From Arachnopeziza araneosa (lineage: Eukaryota > Ascomycota > Leotiomycetes > Helotiales > Arachnopezizaceae): a stretch of DNA of 64,000 nt. Below the pieces are notes generated by a model. It was given only the letters and a program-made list of their open reading frames with translations, ran no database searches and had not been told where the DNA came from. Position 1 is the stretch's first letter. Each line of letters begins with the position of its first letter. The stretch is from contig QYAI01000054.1 in the NCBI GenBank assembly GCA_003988855.1, forward strand, positions 62,001 to 126,000, given 5' to 3'. This document shows, in pieces, positions 35,860-47,646 of this stretch. Both the position numbers and the translations under genes were made by a program.

Positions 35860-38393
35860 GATAGCTTCGGCTCTGCTTGGGTTCTCTTGGATGGTTTATC
35901 GGTGATAGAGGCCTGTGTTGCTACCAGGTAAACTGGGGGTATAGATTCGATCTTATATCGTTCTGCATTCACACGAGTATGTTCGGGGATGGAAAGGACG
36001 ATGCTCAAGGGCCTGGGTTTGCTTTTGGTAGGCAGATGAAGCGAGCTTGGGGTTTGGGACAGGCAACAGACAGCCTAATGAAGACAGATGGGTCGCATGC
36101 GGTTGGTTCAATAGAAGAGGATATCTGGGGTTGTATTTTTAGGCAGGACTCCACGAAGGTGCCTTGAGGCGTGTTTACTGTAACTAGCTGGGCGAGGCTG
36201 GCGATGATGCAGGCCGTCAACGAATGGCTGCAGTACCGACTTTCAAGTCAATGAATCGGCGTTGCGAAGCTGGAATTGGGAGAGGGGATAGAGTCTTGAT
36301 GAGGTGATGGTTGTGAATGGATCTGCAGATAGAAATGGCGTGCGTTTGGACTCAAGACTGGAGGTGGATGATTAGCAGGCAGTCTTGACCGAGTCACCTG
36401 AAGGTGTGAGCGTGTTGAAGGGCACGCTTTCGGAACAACGTTGGCCGGATGAGCCCATGTATGCCGTTTGATCTATCACACGAGCGTCTTCGGCTATTAA
36501 ATTACGACTTCTTTTGACGAAATGCCAGCTACATTCACACCGGTAAGCACTAATCCTCACCTAGCTGAGGAGGCAGAGATGCCCGGCGTACGACCTAGCT
36601 CCGATAAGAGGCCATCTTTTGTTATCAGGACTCCCTTCGCGTGCCCGCCGGCTCCTTGGCCCTCTCACGAATTGCTGATATCTCTGCTCGACTCCTTTAT
36701 CGTCGTGTATCCCAAGCATACAACACCGTCTTCGATGCGTGACACCAGACCATCCGGCATCTTCTGCGTTTGTGTCTCCTTGTACTTCAAATCCTGTTGA
36801 TCGCTTGCATTTTTCCACATCATCATACATATCCAACCAAGCACAAAGCCCGACGTGCAGACTGCAGACTGCAGAGAGGATCCTGCCGAGAAGAGAGACT
36901 TGAGACCCCTTTTCATTTATTTGTCTTGTACAGCTTGTGACTCCCCGGAAGTGACTGCAGCTCTGCTGCATGATGGCGTTTGTTTGGCGAAGGGGACCAC
37001 TTCAGCCAGTCCAGTGGATCCTTGTTTCTCCTGCAGACGCCGCAGTGTCCTTCTGGATTTCCGATTTGAGGATTTCTGCAAGTTGTCCATCGTTGGTGTA
37101 CTGTCTCCCACAGATTTTGAACGTGGCATGCTCTGAATCAAGGAGCATGGGGGAGAGAGATTGACTGGCTTTTACATTCTCCATGGAACAGCCTCGAACA
37201 ACTTCATGCTTTCAGGAGAGAAGAGATGTATGCACGTGACTCCGGGGAACCTTTTCAAACCTGGGGTTGCCTATCTAGGTAACAATCTCCTTGCATCAAC
37301 TTACTAGGTAGTTCCCCCTCACATTTAAATGCACATACGTTTTCCGATTCAAAGGCAACGATAAGGTCAAGGCGGCCATCAAAGAGCACGGGGTAGGGGT
37401 ATCAAACGAATCAGAAGATCCCCCTCTACAACTTATCCACAAAATGTACAGTAGGCAAGGCAGCGGAGTAGCTTGCAATACCTTGAACACGGGTCAAATA
37501 TTAAATCATATCAAGAATGCGTACCGCAAAATATATTAGCCTTAGAGAGATATGCATTCATTTTCCATTTCGAAGGCGCCGAAATTACTGGAGTTGACAC
37601 ACCAGACAGCCTTGGAGTTATGGACGGTGATATGATCACAACAAAAGTGTCAACTAGCACGTCTCCCGACACGAAAAGGTAGCCTAATACCCATTCTGAA
37701 TCGAGTCATTATTACTATCGAAAGCGGGGAACGGGGTGAGCTTGTCTCGATGTCCGGAATGCTGTGAACAGTATAACTCCTCTGAAGTCAAATTGCGATT
37801 AGCTCTCTTCCCCACATCCTATTTTCAGTTCCCTTTCGAGGACTGGAAGGTGGATCCTATCCCCGAAGATGCGGGCATGAATGATATCATACCGTTCATA
37901 CAGTAGGTTCAAAGGTTCTCGATTAGATCAGAGCCAAAAATGGAAAGGAGACGATTGAAAAGATATAGAAAGACACAACCAAGAATTTAGCACAGTGTCA
38001 CAGTTCTAAGATGAATAGCCCTATTCATATATTCTATCATCACTCCGTCGAAAAGGTCTACCAAAGTTCGGACAAAATCTTGAATAGGAAGTTTATTATT
38101 ATAATTTGAAGTGAAAACTCGCAGCTGGTGACGATAGAAATAAAACTAGGAAGGTTTTATGCCACCAAGTAACTCCGAATTTAAACCAGCATGACGTTAG
38201 AGAGGTTGAGTCCTATGCCTTGCTAGGACTGGAACAGTCAGAACCTCAGGCAGCCACCTCAAGCGATGTGGCCGGAATTCCCAGAGCTGCAAACACGTGG
38301 GTTGAGGATTGTACAAAAACAAAAAACTTTTCAAAACCTTGGTTTTATAATCTTTGTTTCTTTAATTCCATTCTACATGAAACTACCGCCAAG
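35860..38393. other. Long divergent intergenic region between atg1 and gpi10
   Basis: About 2.5 kb hold the upstream regions of both genes. Except for the SUMO-like fragment at 37473-37682 (listed separately) and weak coding-like frames just before and after it, no gene was recognised. Overlapping minus-strand frames at 36372-36971 look random. Confidence 0.5.
37473..37682 (+). pseudogene. SUMO-like / Rad60-SLD-like domain fragment
   Basis: The frame ends at a TAG at 37680-37682 and has no upstream ATG; a stop lies just before it. It encodes FIFHFEGAEITGVDTPDSL and GVMDGDMITT, which match the second half of SUMO-like folds: FxFxGxxIxxxDTPxSLxMxDGDxI. The preceding SYQECVPQNILALERYAF fits the end of the first helix and the following strand. 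The expected first strand and helix are not in this frame. Another frame just upstream (37321-37537) reads VFRFKGNDKV and PPLQLIHKMYSR, which also looks like SUMO-type sequence. I infer a decayed or strongly spliced SUMO-like gene; a spurious match is possible. Confidence 0.4.
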
Positions 38394-40458
38394 ATGCAGA
38401 TGAGCTCCTCCCGCCAGTATGTAATCGCCAAGAGAAGAGAAGGAGCCCCTGCACCAGACACTGCTGAGGTCCACCCGGAGGTTCTCGATTCAACTAACAA
38501 GGATGTCTGGACCCTTCTCCTTGGTTTCCGGCTTGTAAACGCTCTTCTGGTGCGAACATTCTTTCAACCAGATGAGTACTTTCAGTCTCTCGAGCCAGCT
38601 TGGCAAATGGTCTTTGGACCTGAGAGTGGAGCCTGGATCACGTGGGTATGTACCTCGCCTCTGGTAAAGTTCTATTGCTAAAGGGAGATAGGAATGGCAA
38701 TACCAGCTCCGTTCCTCACTACATCCTGCATTATTTGCAGGTGTTTACTATCTTGTAAATAAAGTCTTGGAGATCACAGCATGTTTCCCTCAATTCCGAG
38801 CCATGATCTTGTCTGTGCTACCAAATATCATCCAAGCTGTTTTTGCAGCAGCGGGGGATTATTACACATGGAAGCTATCAGAGAAGATTTATGGAGTTGA
38901 CAACAATATAACTTTTGCTGCTGTAAGTATATTCCTCTTCATATGTGCATAATCTGATTAAGAATAGCTCATCATGACGGTTTTGAGTCCGTGGCAATGG
39001 TTTTGTTCCACCAGAACATTCTCAAACTCTCTCGAAATGACTATGACCATTGCTGCATTATATTACTGGCCGTGGAATTTATCATCACCTACAGCCTTCG
39101 ATACAAAAGATAATAACTCACAAAAGTCTGTCAAGGATGAAAAATCGGCTACTCCCAAAGACAAAGGTCCAGTAGTCTTTCAGAGCTCAGTTTCTGTTCG
39201 ACAGTGAGTAAAACTCTCCACTTCTTCTTCCAAGTTAATCACAGATTACAGTCTTCGTATTGCTCTTCTCCTCGCAGGCACAGCGTCTATCCTCCGTCCA
39301 ACCAATCTCCTAATCTGGTTCAGCCTTCTCATGCCAATCATCATTAATTTCTTCTCCTCAAAATCCCAAGCCTCAACAATCGACTATCTTATTCTTATCC
39401 GAGAGTCACTTTTATGCGGTAGCACGATCCTTGCGCTCTCTGCCCTATCCGACTACCTGTACTTCGGTACCTGGACCTTCCCACCCTACCAATGGCTACA
39501 CTTCAACATCGCTCAAGACCTTGCGGCCTTTTACGGCGCCAACGACTGGCATTATTACTTCTCACAAGGCCTCCCGCTTCTCCTCACCACCTACCTCCCC
39601 TTCACTCTCATCGCATTATGGCAAACGAGCAGCCAACCAGCCGGAACCATCCCCTTCACCCTCCTAACAGCCATCATCCTAACCATTACCAGCCTAAGCC
39701 TAATCTCCCACAAGGAAGTCCGATTTATATACCCTCTCCTCCCTTTGCTACACACCCTCACCGCTCCAACAATAAGCTCTTTCTTCCAACCCCCCTCTCC
39801 TATCACCCTCACCACAAGCCGCCGCTGCCTCGGCTACCTCTTGTTTATTTCAAACCTCCTACTCGCAACGTACGTCAGTCTGTATCACCAATCTGGAGTC
39901 ATCTCTGCCCCAACCCAGCTCCGTTACTTGTACGAAGCCGAGTATCTCTCGCCCGAGGGTGCTTCCTTCCCAATCTCCGATCCCCACCCGGTTGCCGGCT
40001 TCCTCATGCCATGCCATAGCACGCCATGGCGAAGTCAGCTCTACCACACCAACCTGACAGCTTGGGCTTTAACCTGCGAGCCCCCCATCCACTTACTGCC
40101 TAGGTCTGTGGAAAGGGCCAATTACCAGGATGAAGCAGATCGCTTCTACTCCAATATGCCAGAATTTTTTGCGCAGGAAGTGGGAGGCGAGGAGAGGCCG
40201 TGGCCGAGGTATATTGTTGGTTTTGAGGGCGTAGAAGATGCGGTAAGAAAAGCGTGGAAGGTGGAATCAAAGGGAGAATTCAATGCTGCCGAGTGGGAGG
40301 TCGTTGAACGATGGAGAGGCTGGAATTCTCACTGGCATGATGATGCTAGAAGGACAGGGGATGTGATCATCTGGGAACTGGTAGGGAGGGACTACGGGAT
40401 TGAAAAACCAGACATTGTAGAGGAGGACGAGGAGAGCAGATCCTTCCTGTTTTTCTAG
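38394..40458 (+). CDS. gpi10: GPI mannosyltransferase 3 (Gpi10/PIG-B)
   Basis: Exons 38394-38645, 38692-38922, 38968-39203 and 39252-40458 give 641 aa. The GT22 family is shown by TFFQPDEYFQSLEPAW near residues 56-71 (luminal DE motif), WQYQLRSSLHPALFAG, TVLSPWQWFCSTRTFSNSLE, RPTNLLIW, the loop FYGANDWHYYFSQGLP, and SHKEVRFIYPLLPLL. It is a polytopic ER membrane enzyme that adds the third, alpha-1,2-linked mannose to the GPI precursor using dolichol-phosphate-mannose. ALG9/ALG12 are related, but the QPDEYFQS and NDWHYYFSQGLP combination points to Gpi10. The ATG at 38394 is chosen because upstream in-frame sequence is Thr/Asn-rich and unlike the family; a second Met lies two codons later. Phospholipase B in this window is a likely client of the GPI pathway. 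Confidence 0.92.
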
Positions 40459-41060
40459 ATTGAATAAGGTAAATAGATGATGGCCTGATTAGATTGGATA
40501 AGATAGGACATGTAGGACAGAGGTACAAAGGTACCTACAGTAGCGAGGTAATCAATATCTAAATGCGGTATTAAACACAGTCCATCCATCCACGCATCTA
40601 GATCTGGAAGAAGCCGCTAGATCGTCCCCAAGCAAGCACAAACTAGGTAATTAACTGAATAGTGCATTGGCCCCCTCCCCCGCCTCGTAGAATCGTTCCT
40701 CGAGGAGGGGGTTCAGCAAAGACGGATTTTTGTTGCATATCGCTAGAATCGCCAAGTGCGCTATTAAATTCTAGACGTTGGGTTTTTTTGCGTCGTCGGT
40801 TGGACACCCTCACCGACTTTGTTGCACATCGCAGGTTCGGCCAAGATGGGCTATTCGTAAGCTCATCGCCAGCGTTTGGGCTTGGCTTTTGGTTTTCTCC
40901 TCGGGGTGGATCATTCTTTGGGGGCTCTGGTGCTTTCTCATTGAGAGTGGTCATAAAATTCTTACAACTGAGCAAGGATTTGAACGAGAAGTAACTGGGT
41001 TCATCTTTATATTCAATTTTCTTTATTTCCAAATTATTTTCCATACTTTGAGAATTCACC
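40459..41060. other. Intergenic region with imperfect direct repeat
   Basis: This holds 3' flanks of gpi10 and the permease gene. Two imperfect copies of a ~36-nt segment, TTGTTGCA(T/C)ATCGC...GGCTATT-like, lie near 40730-40765 and 40819-40855. A C/G-rich block is at 40670-40710. No gene recognised. Confidence 0.45.
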
Positions 41061-42734
41061 TCACAATAGATACCTATAATCCGGACTCAAATCTCCTAAC
41101 TCGGTCTTCTCATATTCACTCAATCCTACATCCCTCACGCTACGATCTCTCTTCCTATTCTCCCAGCTGACTGCCACGGCATAAAGACAACAGCTGAGAG
41201 CACTAAGACATAGGAAACTAAGGCAGATCGTATATCCATTCTTATAATACGGCGCATCCTGAGAAAGGAACGCATATGTCGCAATAATGCCGCCAATATT
41301 CCCAAATCCGACTTGCCATGCCGTGCCGATTGCACGACGATGATGCCCTCCGAGGTTCATATTGAACCAGCAAACGATCACGGGCATGGCGGAATAAGCC
41401 CCCATCGCAACCAAAAAGAGCCCCGCGTATTCGAGTTTGTGGTTGTGGTGCACTGTGATGAGGATGGCAAAGCCGGCAATGGCAATGCTGATAGGAATGA
41501 TGGTAAAGAGAAAGCGGTGGCGGGCGAAGTCTGAACAAGTTGCTACTATCATGGCGAAGGCAAAAGCACATGCCCAGGGTGGGACGGAGTGTAGCTGGGT
41601 TTCGATGGGGGAGTATTTGTAGGTTGCGATGATGGTAGGCGCGAAGAAGGCGTAGCCATATGCTGGGACGATCATCTAGGGAGGTCAGTATAACATTCAT
41701 TGATCCCAAGAGTAAGAACTTCAAGGCATCTTCAACTCTCTTCGCGCTGACATAGGAGAATAATAATTTTTTACGAAAAATAAACCTACTCCAAAGTACA
41801 TAAATCCACCCAAGAAGATCTTGTAATCTTTGAAGACATTTCGGACATCACTGAATGTGATTCTGCGCTCTGCGGCAGAACGTCCTTGATCAACTTGCAG
41901 TCGAGCTTTGACATATGCTTTTTCGTCCTCGTTGAGCCATGTTGCATCTTCAGGAAAGGACGGAATGAGGAAGAAGAAACTCAGGGCTACAACGACAGTG
42001 AGAGTGCCTTCTAGGATAAAGATCCAGCGCCAGCCGTGGTAACCCCTCATACCGTCCATCTTGCCAATAGCAGATGCCAGGAGACCGCCGAAAGCACCAG
42101 CCAGAGTAGTCGAGCTGAAGAAGAACGAATAACGACGCTGTGCTTCTGAGCGTTTATACCACATCCCAATCAGGTAAAAACAACCTGGGAACATTCCAGC
42201 CTCGAAGACACCTAGGAAAAACCTAGTTGCCAGAAGTCCGGAATAGTTCTGCACAAGACCTTGGCATATGGTTACAATACCAAACATGCACATGCAAAAA
42301 CTCAACCATATATTGGGACGTAGCCTCTTGAGGAAGACATTGGATGGGATCTCGAAGATGATGTATGGCACGAAGAAAATAGTGAGAGCAGTGTTGTATT
42401 CGTTGGCTTTGAGTTTGAGATCGGTTGCGAGCTTGAAGGAGCGCGCATTGGCTATGTTTACTCGATCGAGGAAGGCTAGGAGGTACAAGATGCAGAGGAA
42501 GGGGATCACTCGAAAGTCGATCTTGCGCATCAGGGCTTTCTCCGTCGTATGTGGCGGACAGACGACGTTGAGGTCGTCATATTCAGCATTGGAGCGGTGG
42601 TAGTTGGGATCGTAGTGATTGGTGATTCCATTCTTTTCCGCGTCACTAGACGGAGAGGTATCTTTGGATTCTATTTTAGAAAGGTTAGATTTGTGCGAAC
42701 GGAGGAGAGATACTGACTTACTCTTCCCTAACAT
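41061..42734 (-). CDS. MFS transporter, allantoate permease/Dal5-like (ACS family)
   Basis: Exons 42722-42734, 41790-42670 and 41061-41675 give 502 aa. If the 51-nt segment 42671-42721 is retained, the frame stays open and the protein is 519 aa. Twelve membrane segments are expected. TM1 carries LRKIDFRVIPFL-type sequence (MRKIDFRVIPFLCILYLLAF) and LDRVNIANAR; then IIFEIPSN, the MFS signature RFFLGVFEAGMFPG, and WRWIFILEGTLTVV. These are hallmarks of the anion:cation symporter family that takes up allantoate, vitamins and other organic anions by proton symport. The substrate cannot be read from sequence. The second half (WACAFAFAMIVATCSDF, FNMNLGGHHRRAIGTAWQVGFGN) is complete. The large intron is at 41676-41789. 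No neighbouring pathway genes point to a substrate. Confidence 0.9.
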
Positions 42735-43193
42735 CTTGACTGCTGTTCTGCTCAGAGCTGCAAGGTCCGCAAGACGAATATATGAACACTTTTACTCTCG
42801 GGCGAGCCGAGACTTACAGATACGGGAGAGGACAAGACTGCAGAGGGGTCACCATCAGAGAGAATAAATTGGACGGCGATTGGTATAAGTAAGCACTTCT
42901 CCTTCGGCCAACAGGATCATGCACCTGTGCAATTGGGCCTCGGCGGTTTTATACAGCATCGGCAAACGAGAGGCGCACAAGGATAGGAAAAGCTGGGGTG
43001 AGGTAGATCCATCTTGTTTTGCCCATCCAGGTAAACGGTCCCAGTCAGCGTAGTACTGGACCTTTCTCTCTCCGCAAAGTCGCCTTATCATTTCTCTGCT
43101 CTGCAATCTTCTTTATCATCATCACAACCCAATCTCAGGAGATACAAATTCTCTCCGTGAGAAGAGTAGGGGAGAATCTCGGGGAGAAGCAGG

Positions 43194-43214
43194 ACGAGGA
43201 GGAGGAGGAGGAGG
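43194..43214. repeat. GGA trinucleotide repeat
   Basis: About seven consecutive GGA/GAG units in intergenic DNA. Confidence 0.85.
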
Positions 43215-44115
43215 CGTGGAGATGAGATCACAACGGAACGCCATCAGGTATCACGGGAATGCAATTGGACGAGACGTTTGTGTGGCTTGAAGCGTGATGT
43301 GGGGTGCAAAGCTTGTAAGGAGCCAGAAAAAAGCCATTTTTCACTAGTTTGCCCTCGTTCTCTTGCCGATTATCCTGTATCACCGATGGGAAAGTTGCCT
43401 CTTCCCAACCCTCCCTATTTCCCACAGCATGTTTGTTCATGATTATTCATGATGACAAACAGGGAAGCTGCACGACAACAAGCGCACAACCTCCTTCCCC
43501 AGTGCGTGTGTATGGAAGAAGTTTCTAAGCAGCGTTCACAGAGGCAGAAAACCCAGCATATATATATATCTTTGTGGAGACTCAAATGTCGTCCTTGAGG
43601 GCGGGATGGGACGATGGACTAGGTATCCAAGCAATTGGAACTAAGAGTCACTCACAGTCATTCCCTCAACCACCCACTTTGTTGCATGCGTACTAGGTAT
43701 ATCTTTTCTTCTACCAGCTGTCCTGGTAACAGAAACAAGCTCAATAGCGGGGCATTTTAATCACGTGCCTGATCACATGGTTGGTTCAGCAATCCGTTAA
43801 AGCTGAAGCTTGACGGCGAGTCCCGTCTCCTGCCAGCTATTGAGACCCCTTGTTACCACTGTATATATTCCAAGATCAACTTGCGTGAGCAGAACATCTA
43901 TCCTGGTGTGATGTCTTGCACGTGATTCAGCCCTTGGATTGAGCCAGAGTAGGCGAACTGCCTTTCTGGACCAGACCCTAAGCAGGCATTCTTTTTGATT
44001 TCAGCTGCCGTCCAATGTATCAGCTGCTAAAACCAATTTAATCTGAGCCCTTCCACTGTCTGTGCTAGATCACTTGACTCAGTCATCACGGATGGAGGCA
44101 TGCCCGCGGACAAAG

Positions 44116-44133
44116 GTAGGTAGGTAGGTAAGT
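44116..44133. repeat. GTAG tetranucleotide repeat
   Basis: About four GTAG units upstream of the F-box gene. Confidence 0.8.
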
Positions 44134-44720
44134 AGTTACTTGGGATGGCCTTTTCGACAGTATCCTTCAGACGCCGCCGGCGGCGTCGTGCTTCTCGTAA
44201 GTTTCTTCACTTTGCAGCCGTCCACCGGGACCACACATAGGTCATCTTGGCAAGTGGCAAGTTTCTTACTCACCTCATCAATGACAACTTTCTTCTGTTG
44301 CGTGAAGCATGGAAAACAAACGAGCATCCTGTTCTTAAGAGGAGCCACTTATTATTTCACTCTTGATATTGCACAAGAATACCAAACAGGTAGCTCCGGG
44401 CATCCTTAAAGCAGTATAGTTGGTGCATGATTGAGCTAAAAACAGACGGAACCCTAGCAAATTTCCCTCCGGTCTGGACTACTCGATGGTCATTCGATCG
44501 TCCATCCTCCAAATTCTACTCCCAACAGCCTCATCCACCACGTTAGAATCCTCCTCTCTCCTCTCCAACGACAAGATAACACCCTGGGTCCCTCGCAACT
44601 ACACGGAAACATATTGTCGCAATCGACCAAACCGGCGGATGCAATACATCGCCTTACGTCAAGCTCCCTCGGCGGGGCGCCTCTGAATCCATCCATCAGT
44701 GACCTCCCTCTCTTTCAATA

Positions 44721-47646
44721 ATGTCCCTTGAACCCCCTTTGGGGCCGACGGCGGATGACAGCGACACTCCGTTGGATCTTCAGACGATCTTCAGACATCC
44801 TGCTGGTCTGCGGACGGCGAGATACATCGTCAAATCCTTTGTTCGTGCTTCGCAGGACAACACTGAGCGAGCTGATTTCTCTTCTGTGTCCTGTCCAACT
44901 TTTGATTCTACCCCGGACGTAACGAGTCGATTAGTAGAGTTACTTTCTTTCAGCGACTCTGGAAGTATGGCTCTGGACCACCACAATGAGATGTATCCGC
45001 TGGACGACAGCTTTCGTGCATTGCAAGAGTGTAAGCCTATCCTTTACATCTCTTATCAGGCTAAAGATGCGACGAAAACTAATGACACTGAAATTCTAGC
45101 GTTAAACCCAGCAAATGAGCCATCTCCCACCGTCTTTCAACCTCTTCCGCTCACCTTACCAATGACCCGATCCTATCAGACTATGTTCTCCGATGGATTA
45201 CCTCCTCCACGCTATCCGCTTGGCTCCGACACACGCCAGCACCCTCCACGAAACATATCCCTTCTAACAGATTCTCCATTCAGATCAGGGTCTCCAACAC
45301 AAGGCACTGAGTCTCCTTACCGTGTTGAATCTCCGTCTAGACAATCGAGCGGAACGCCTCATCAGTTGAACAACAAAGATTACGTCCCAGCATTACTAGA
45401 AACAGACCCATTCCAAGTGAATCTTTCTCCTCGGCTACGTCCAGCCTCTGATCACTCGATACAGTCCCAAGCTTCAGGAATGAGGATGTTTTCCTACCGC
45501 CAAGCAGATCCTGGATCTGCGCACTCACAACGTACACTTAATAACTCTACCACAAACCCTCGCCAGCTGGCCTACAGAGATACACCTACGATCAAGAAGT
45601 TTATGCCAGTGAATAAGCCGTCCACCGGAGAGAATACTGGTTTTGGTATTGCGAAGAACAATAGGAACGACAAATCCCAAAGTGAAGGTGAAATTATTGT
45701 CGGTGGAATCACTGCAGACCACATCTCTACAGACAATCACGTACTCGGAAATCTATCTTCTTTTATTACAACTCAACACATTGAACCTTCGGCTTCCACT
45801 AACGGCAACTTACAAATCATCAACCTCGACAACGAGTCTTCTACAATGGCTCCCAAACGCCTGGCCTCAAATGAATTGGTTTCAGCCGCTAAGAAGCGTA
45901 GAAGCAATCCTAAGCCTGGAAAGAAGAAGAAACTCGACAAAGATGGTGAGGAGAAGACCTCTGTAAGTTGCACCACCTAAGTTCACAATCAACTTCGATT
46001 CTACAACCTCATCTTTAAACTCAAGACCTCGGGTGTGTTTTGAAATTCGTTCTAACTATATTCAGGCCAAGGAGCATATCACAGAAGATATTTGGATGAT
46101 TATCTTTGAACATACCCCGCCGGCTTTTCTCAAGAAAGCTCGGCTTGTTTGTAAGGCATTTAAGGATATTGTGGATAATTTTGACTCGATCTTTGTGAAC
46201 CAGCGGATCGCTATGTACGGTGAAGACATGCCTGGTCCTCCACCTGGAATCAACGAGAGACAATACAATGACCTTCTCGGTGGCAAAGGTTGTATGGAAG
46301 CAAACTGTCTTGACAAGCTTTCTTCTCGAGCCCATTGGTCTTGGTATAAGCGATGGTGTACTTCTTGTTGGGAATCGAAAGTTGAGAGGGAGGACAAAGT
46401 TATCAAGGCACACCAGGGTCAATATGGTCGGAACACAGTAACTCAAATGCTGGAGTGCATTCCTGCTGGTATGCATGATAGCTTCATGAAGCCTCACACC
46501 TACGTCGAAGATGGTCCAGAAGATAATCGATCCTCCTCCGCTCCCAGAATTTATCGATGTTACCTTCGCTCTGAGGTCGGTGAGATTATGAAGAAGTATG
46601 AAGCACTAACACCAGCTCCATACAAAGAGAATCCATTGCACACTGCCGCAGAGAAGGCAGCTGCTCTCGCTGCACACCAGGCTGAGATGCAAGCACTCGA
46701 ACAGAAGCGTCTCGACTTCTTTGAAGCTGAAAAGAAACAAAATGATGTGCATATGACGAGGATTCGAAAGATCGAGGAATGCGTTCGCCATCGCCGAGAG
46801 CTCAATGGTGCGCCTAATCAACAGAACAGAGAAAACCGTCGAAAGCTTTTTACTCGACGTGCTAAGGAAGACTTACCTTACATCGCCACTGAATTTGTTC
46901 AGAGTTCTAAAGCTTACAAGGCAGCTACACGTATCTTCAGAGATAGCGGAACTGAACGTGGATGGCAAACATTGAAGCCAAAAATCGCAAAGGAATGGGA
47001 AGAGAGTGAAGAGAAGAAGAAGAAGGCTCAGGATGCTGCTTCGAGCTCAGTTCCAGCTGAGCGAGAGACTATCAACAACGAGTATGACGAAGTCCTTGAG
47101 CCGATCATTCAAGAACGTATTCCTTGCCGACCTCAAACCCATCAGCTTATCGCTCGGCATAGCAGTCAAATTCAAGGTTTTATGCAGCATCATATGCAGA
47201 CGCAAATGCAAAATCACATGCAAAACCATATGCACCACCAAATGCATCAGATGCTCGGTCATGGTAGCCTTCCATCATCTCGTACTTCCTCTCCAGCATT
47301 ATATGCCCACCTTGGAGCAGCAAACTCTTTCGCTCCTCCTCTCCTCCGAGCTTCGGCTACTGCTTTCCCAACTCAGAACCGGAACACCTTGCTGCCTGCT
47401 TATCATTTCGATAACAACATGGCTCAAATGAATCACCAGTCGAGTCACTCTGCATACCCCCAGCAATCAATGAGCTACCAACATCATTACCATCCTCCTA
47501 CTGACCAAAACCAGAGTGGTACGACCATTCCCATTGCTTTCCTCCTCAGCGGTTCAACTTCAAACTCGATCCCGCCTGGCGACCAAAGAGCCCCGTCTCT
47601 GTCTCAGCAGGCTGGTCCTTATTCCATGTTCGGTCCTCACAACTAA
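44721..47646 (+). CDS. Large F-box protein with disordered N-terminus and His/Met/Gln-rich tail
   Basis: Exons 44721-45030, 45100-45962 and 46066-47646 give 917 aa. The first ~390 residues are Ser/Pro-rich and disordered, ending in a basic cluster (KKRRSNPKPGKKKK), a probable nuclear localisation signal. The F-box starts near residue 393: HITEDIWMIIFEHTPPAFL, KKARLVCKAFKDIV. Next come a Cys-containing segment (WSWYKRWCTSCWESKV) and a long charged helix (AALAAHQAEMQALEQKR), then a His/Met/Gln tract near residues 765-790 and a Ser/Gln-rich end. F-box proteins recruit substrates to SCF ubiquitin ligases through Skp1; the target is unknown. The first intron (69 nt) is stop-free and a multiple of three, with GTAAGC, an ACTAATGAC branch and TTCTAG, so I treat it as spliced. 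The acceptor at 46065 follows a TCTAACT branch. Confidence 0.75.

Larger units (their letters stand above)
42735..44720. other. Intergenic, divergent promoter region
   Basis: About 2 kb separate the permease from the F-box gene. It contains a GGA repeat (43194-43214), a TA run near 43560-43568 and a GTAG repeat (44116-44133). Open frames here show no protein features. Confidence 0.6.

Noticed and set aside
36561..36971. 136-codon minus-strand frame upstream of atg1
   Set aside because: Overlapped by similar-length frames on both strands; composition suggests non-coding leader or promoter DNA.
37850..37920. Minus-strand ERYDIIHARIF, reminiscent of LaeA-type methyltransferases
   Set aside because: Only about 12 residues match and stops follow soon; too short to call even a relic.
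40643..41059. 138-codon minus-strand frame between gpi10 and the permease
   Set aside because: Repetitive and charged, overlapped by plus-strand frames over the imperfect repeat, with no domain.
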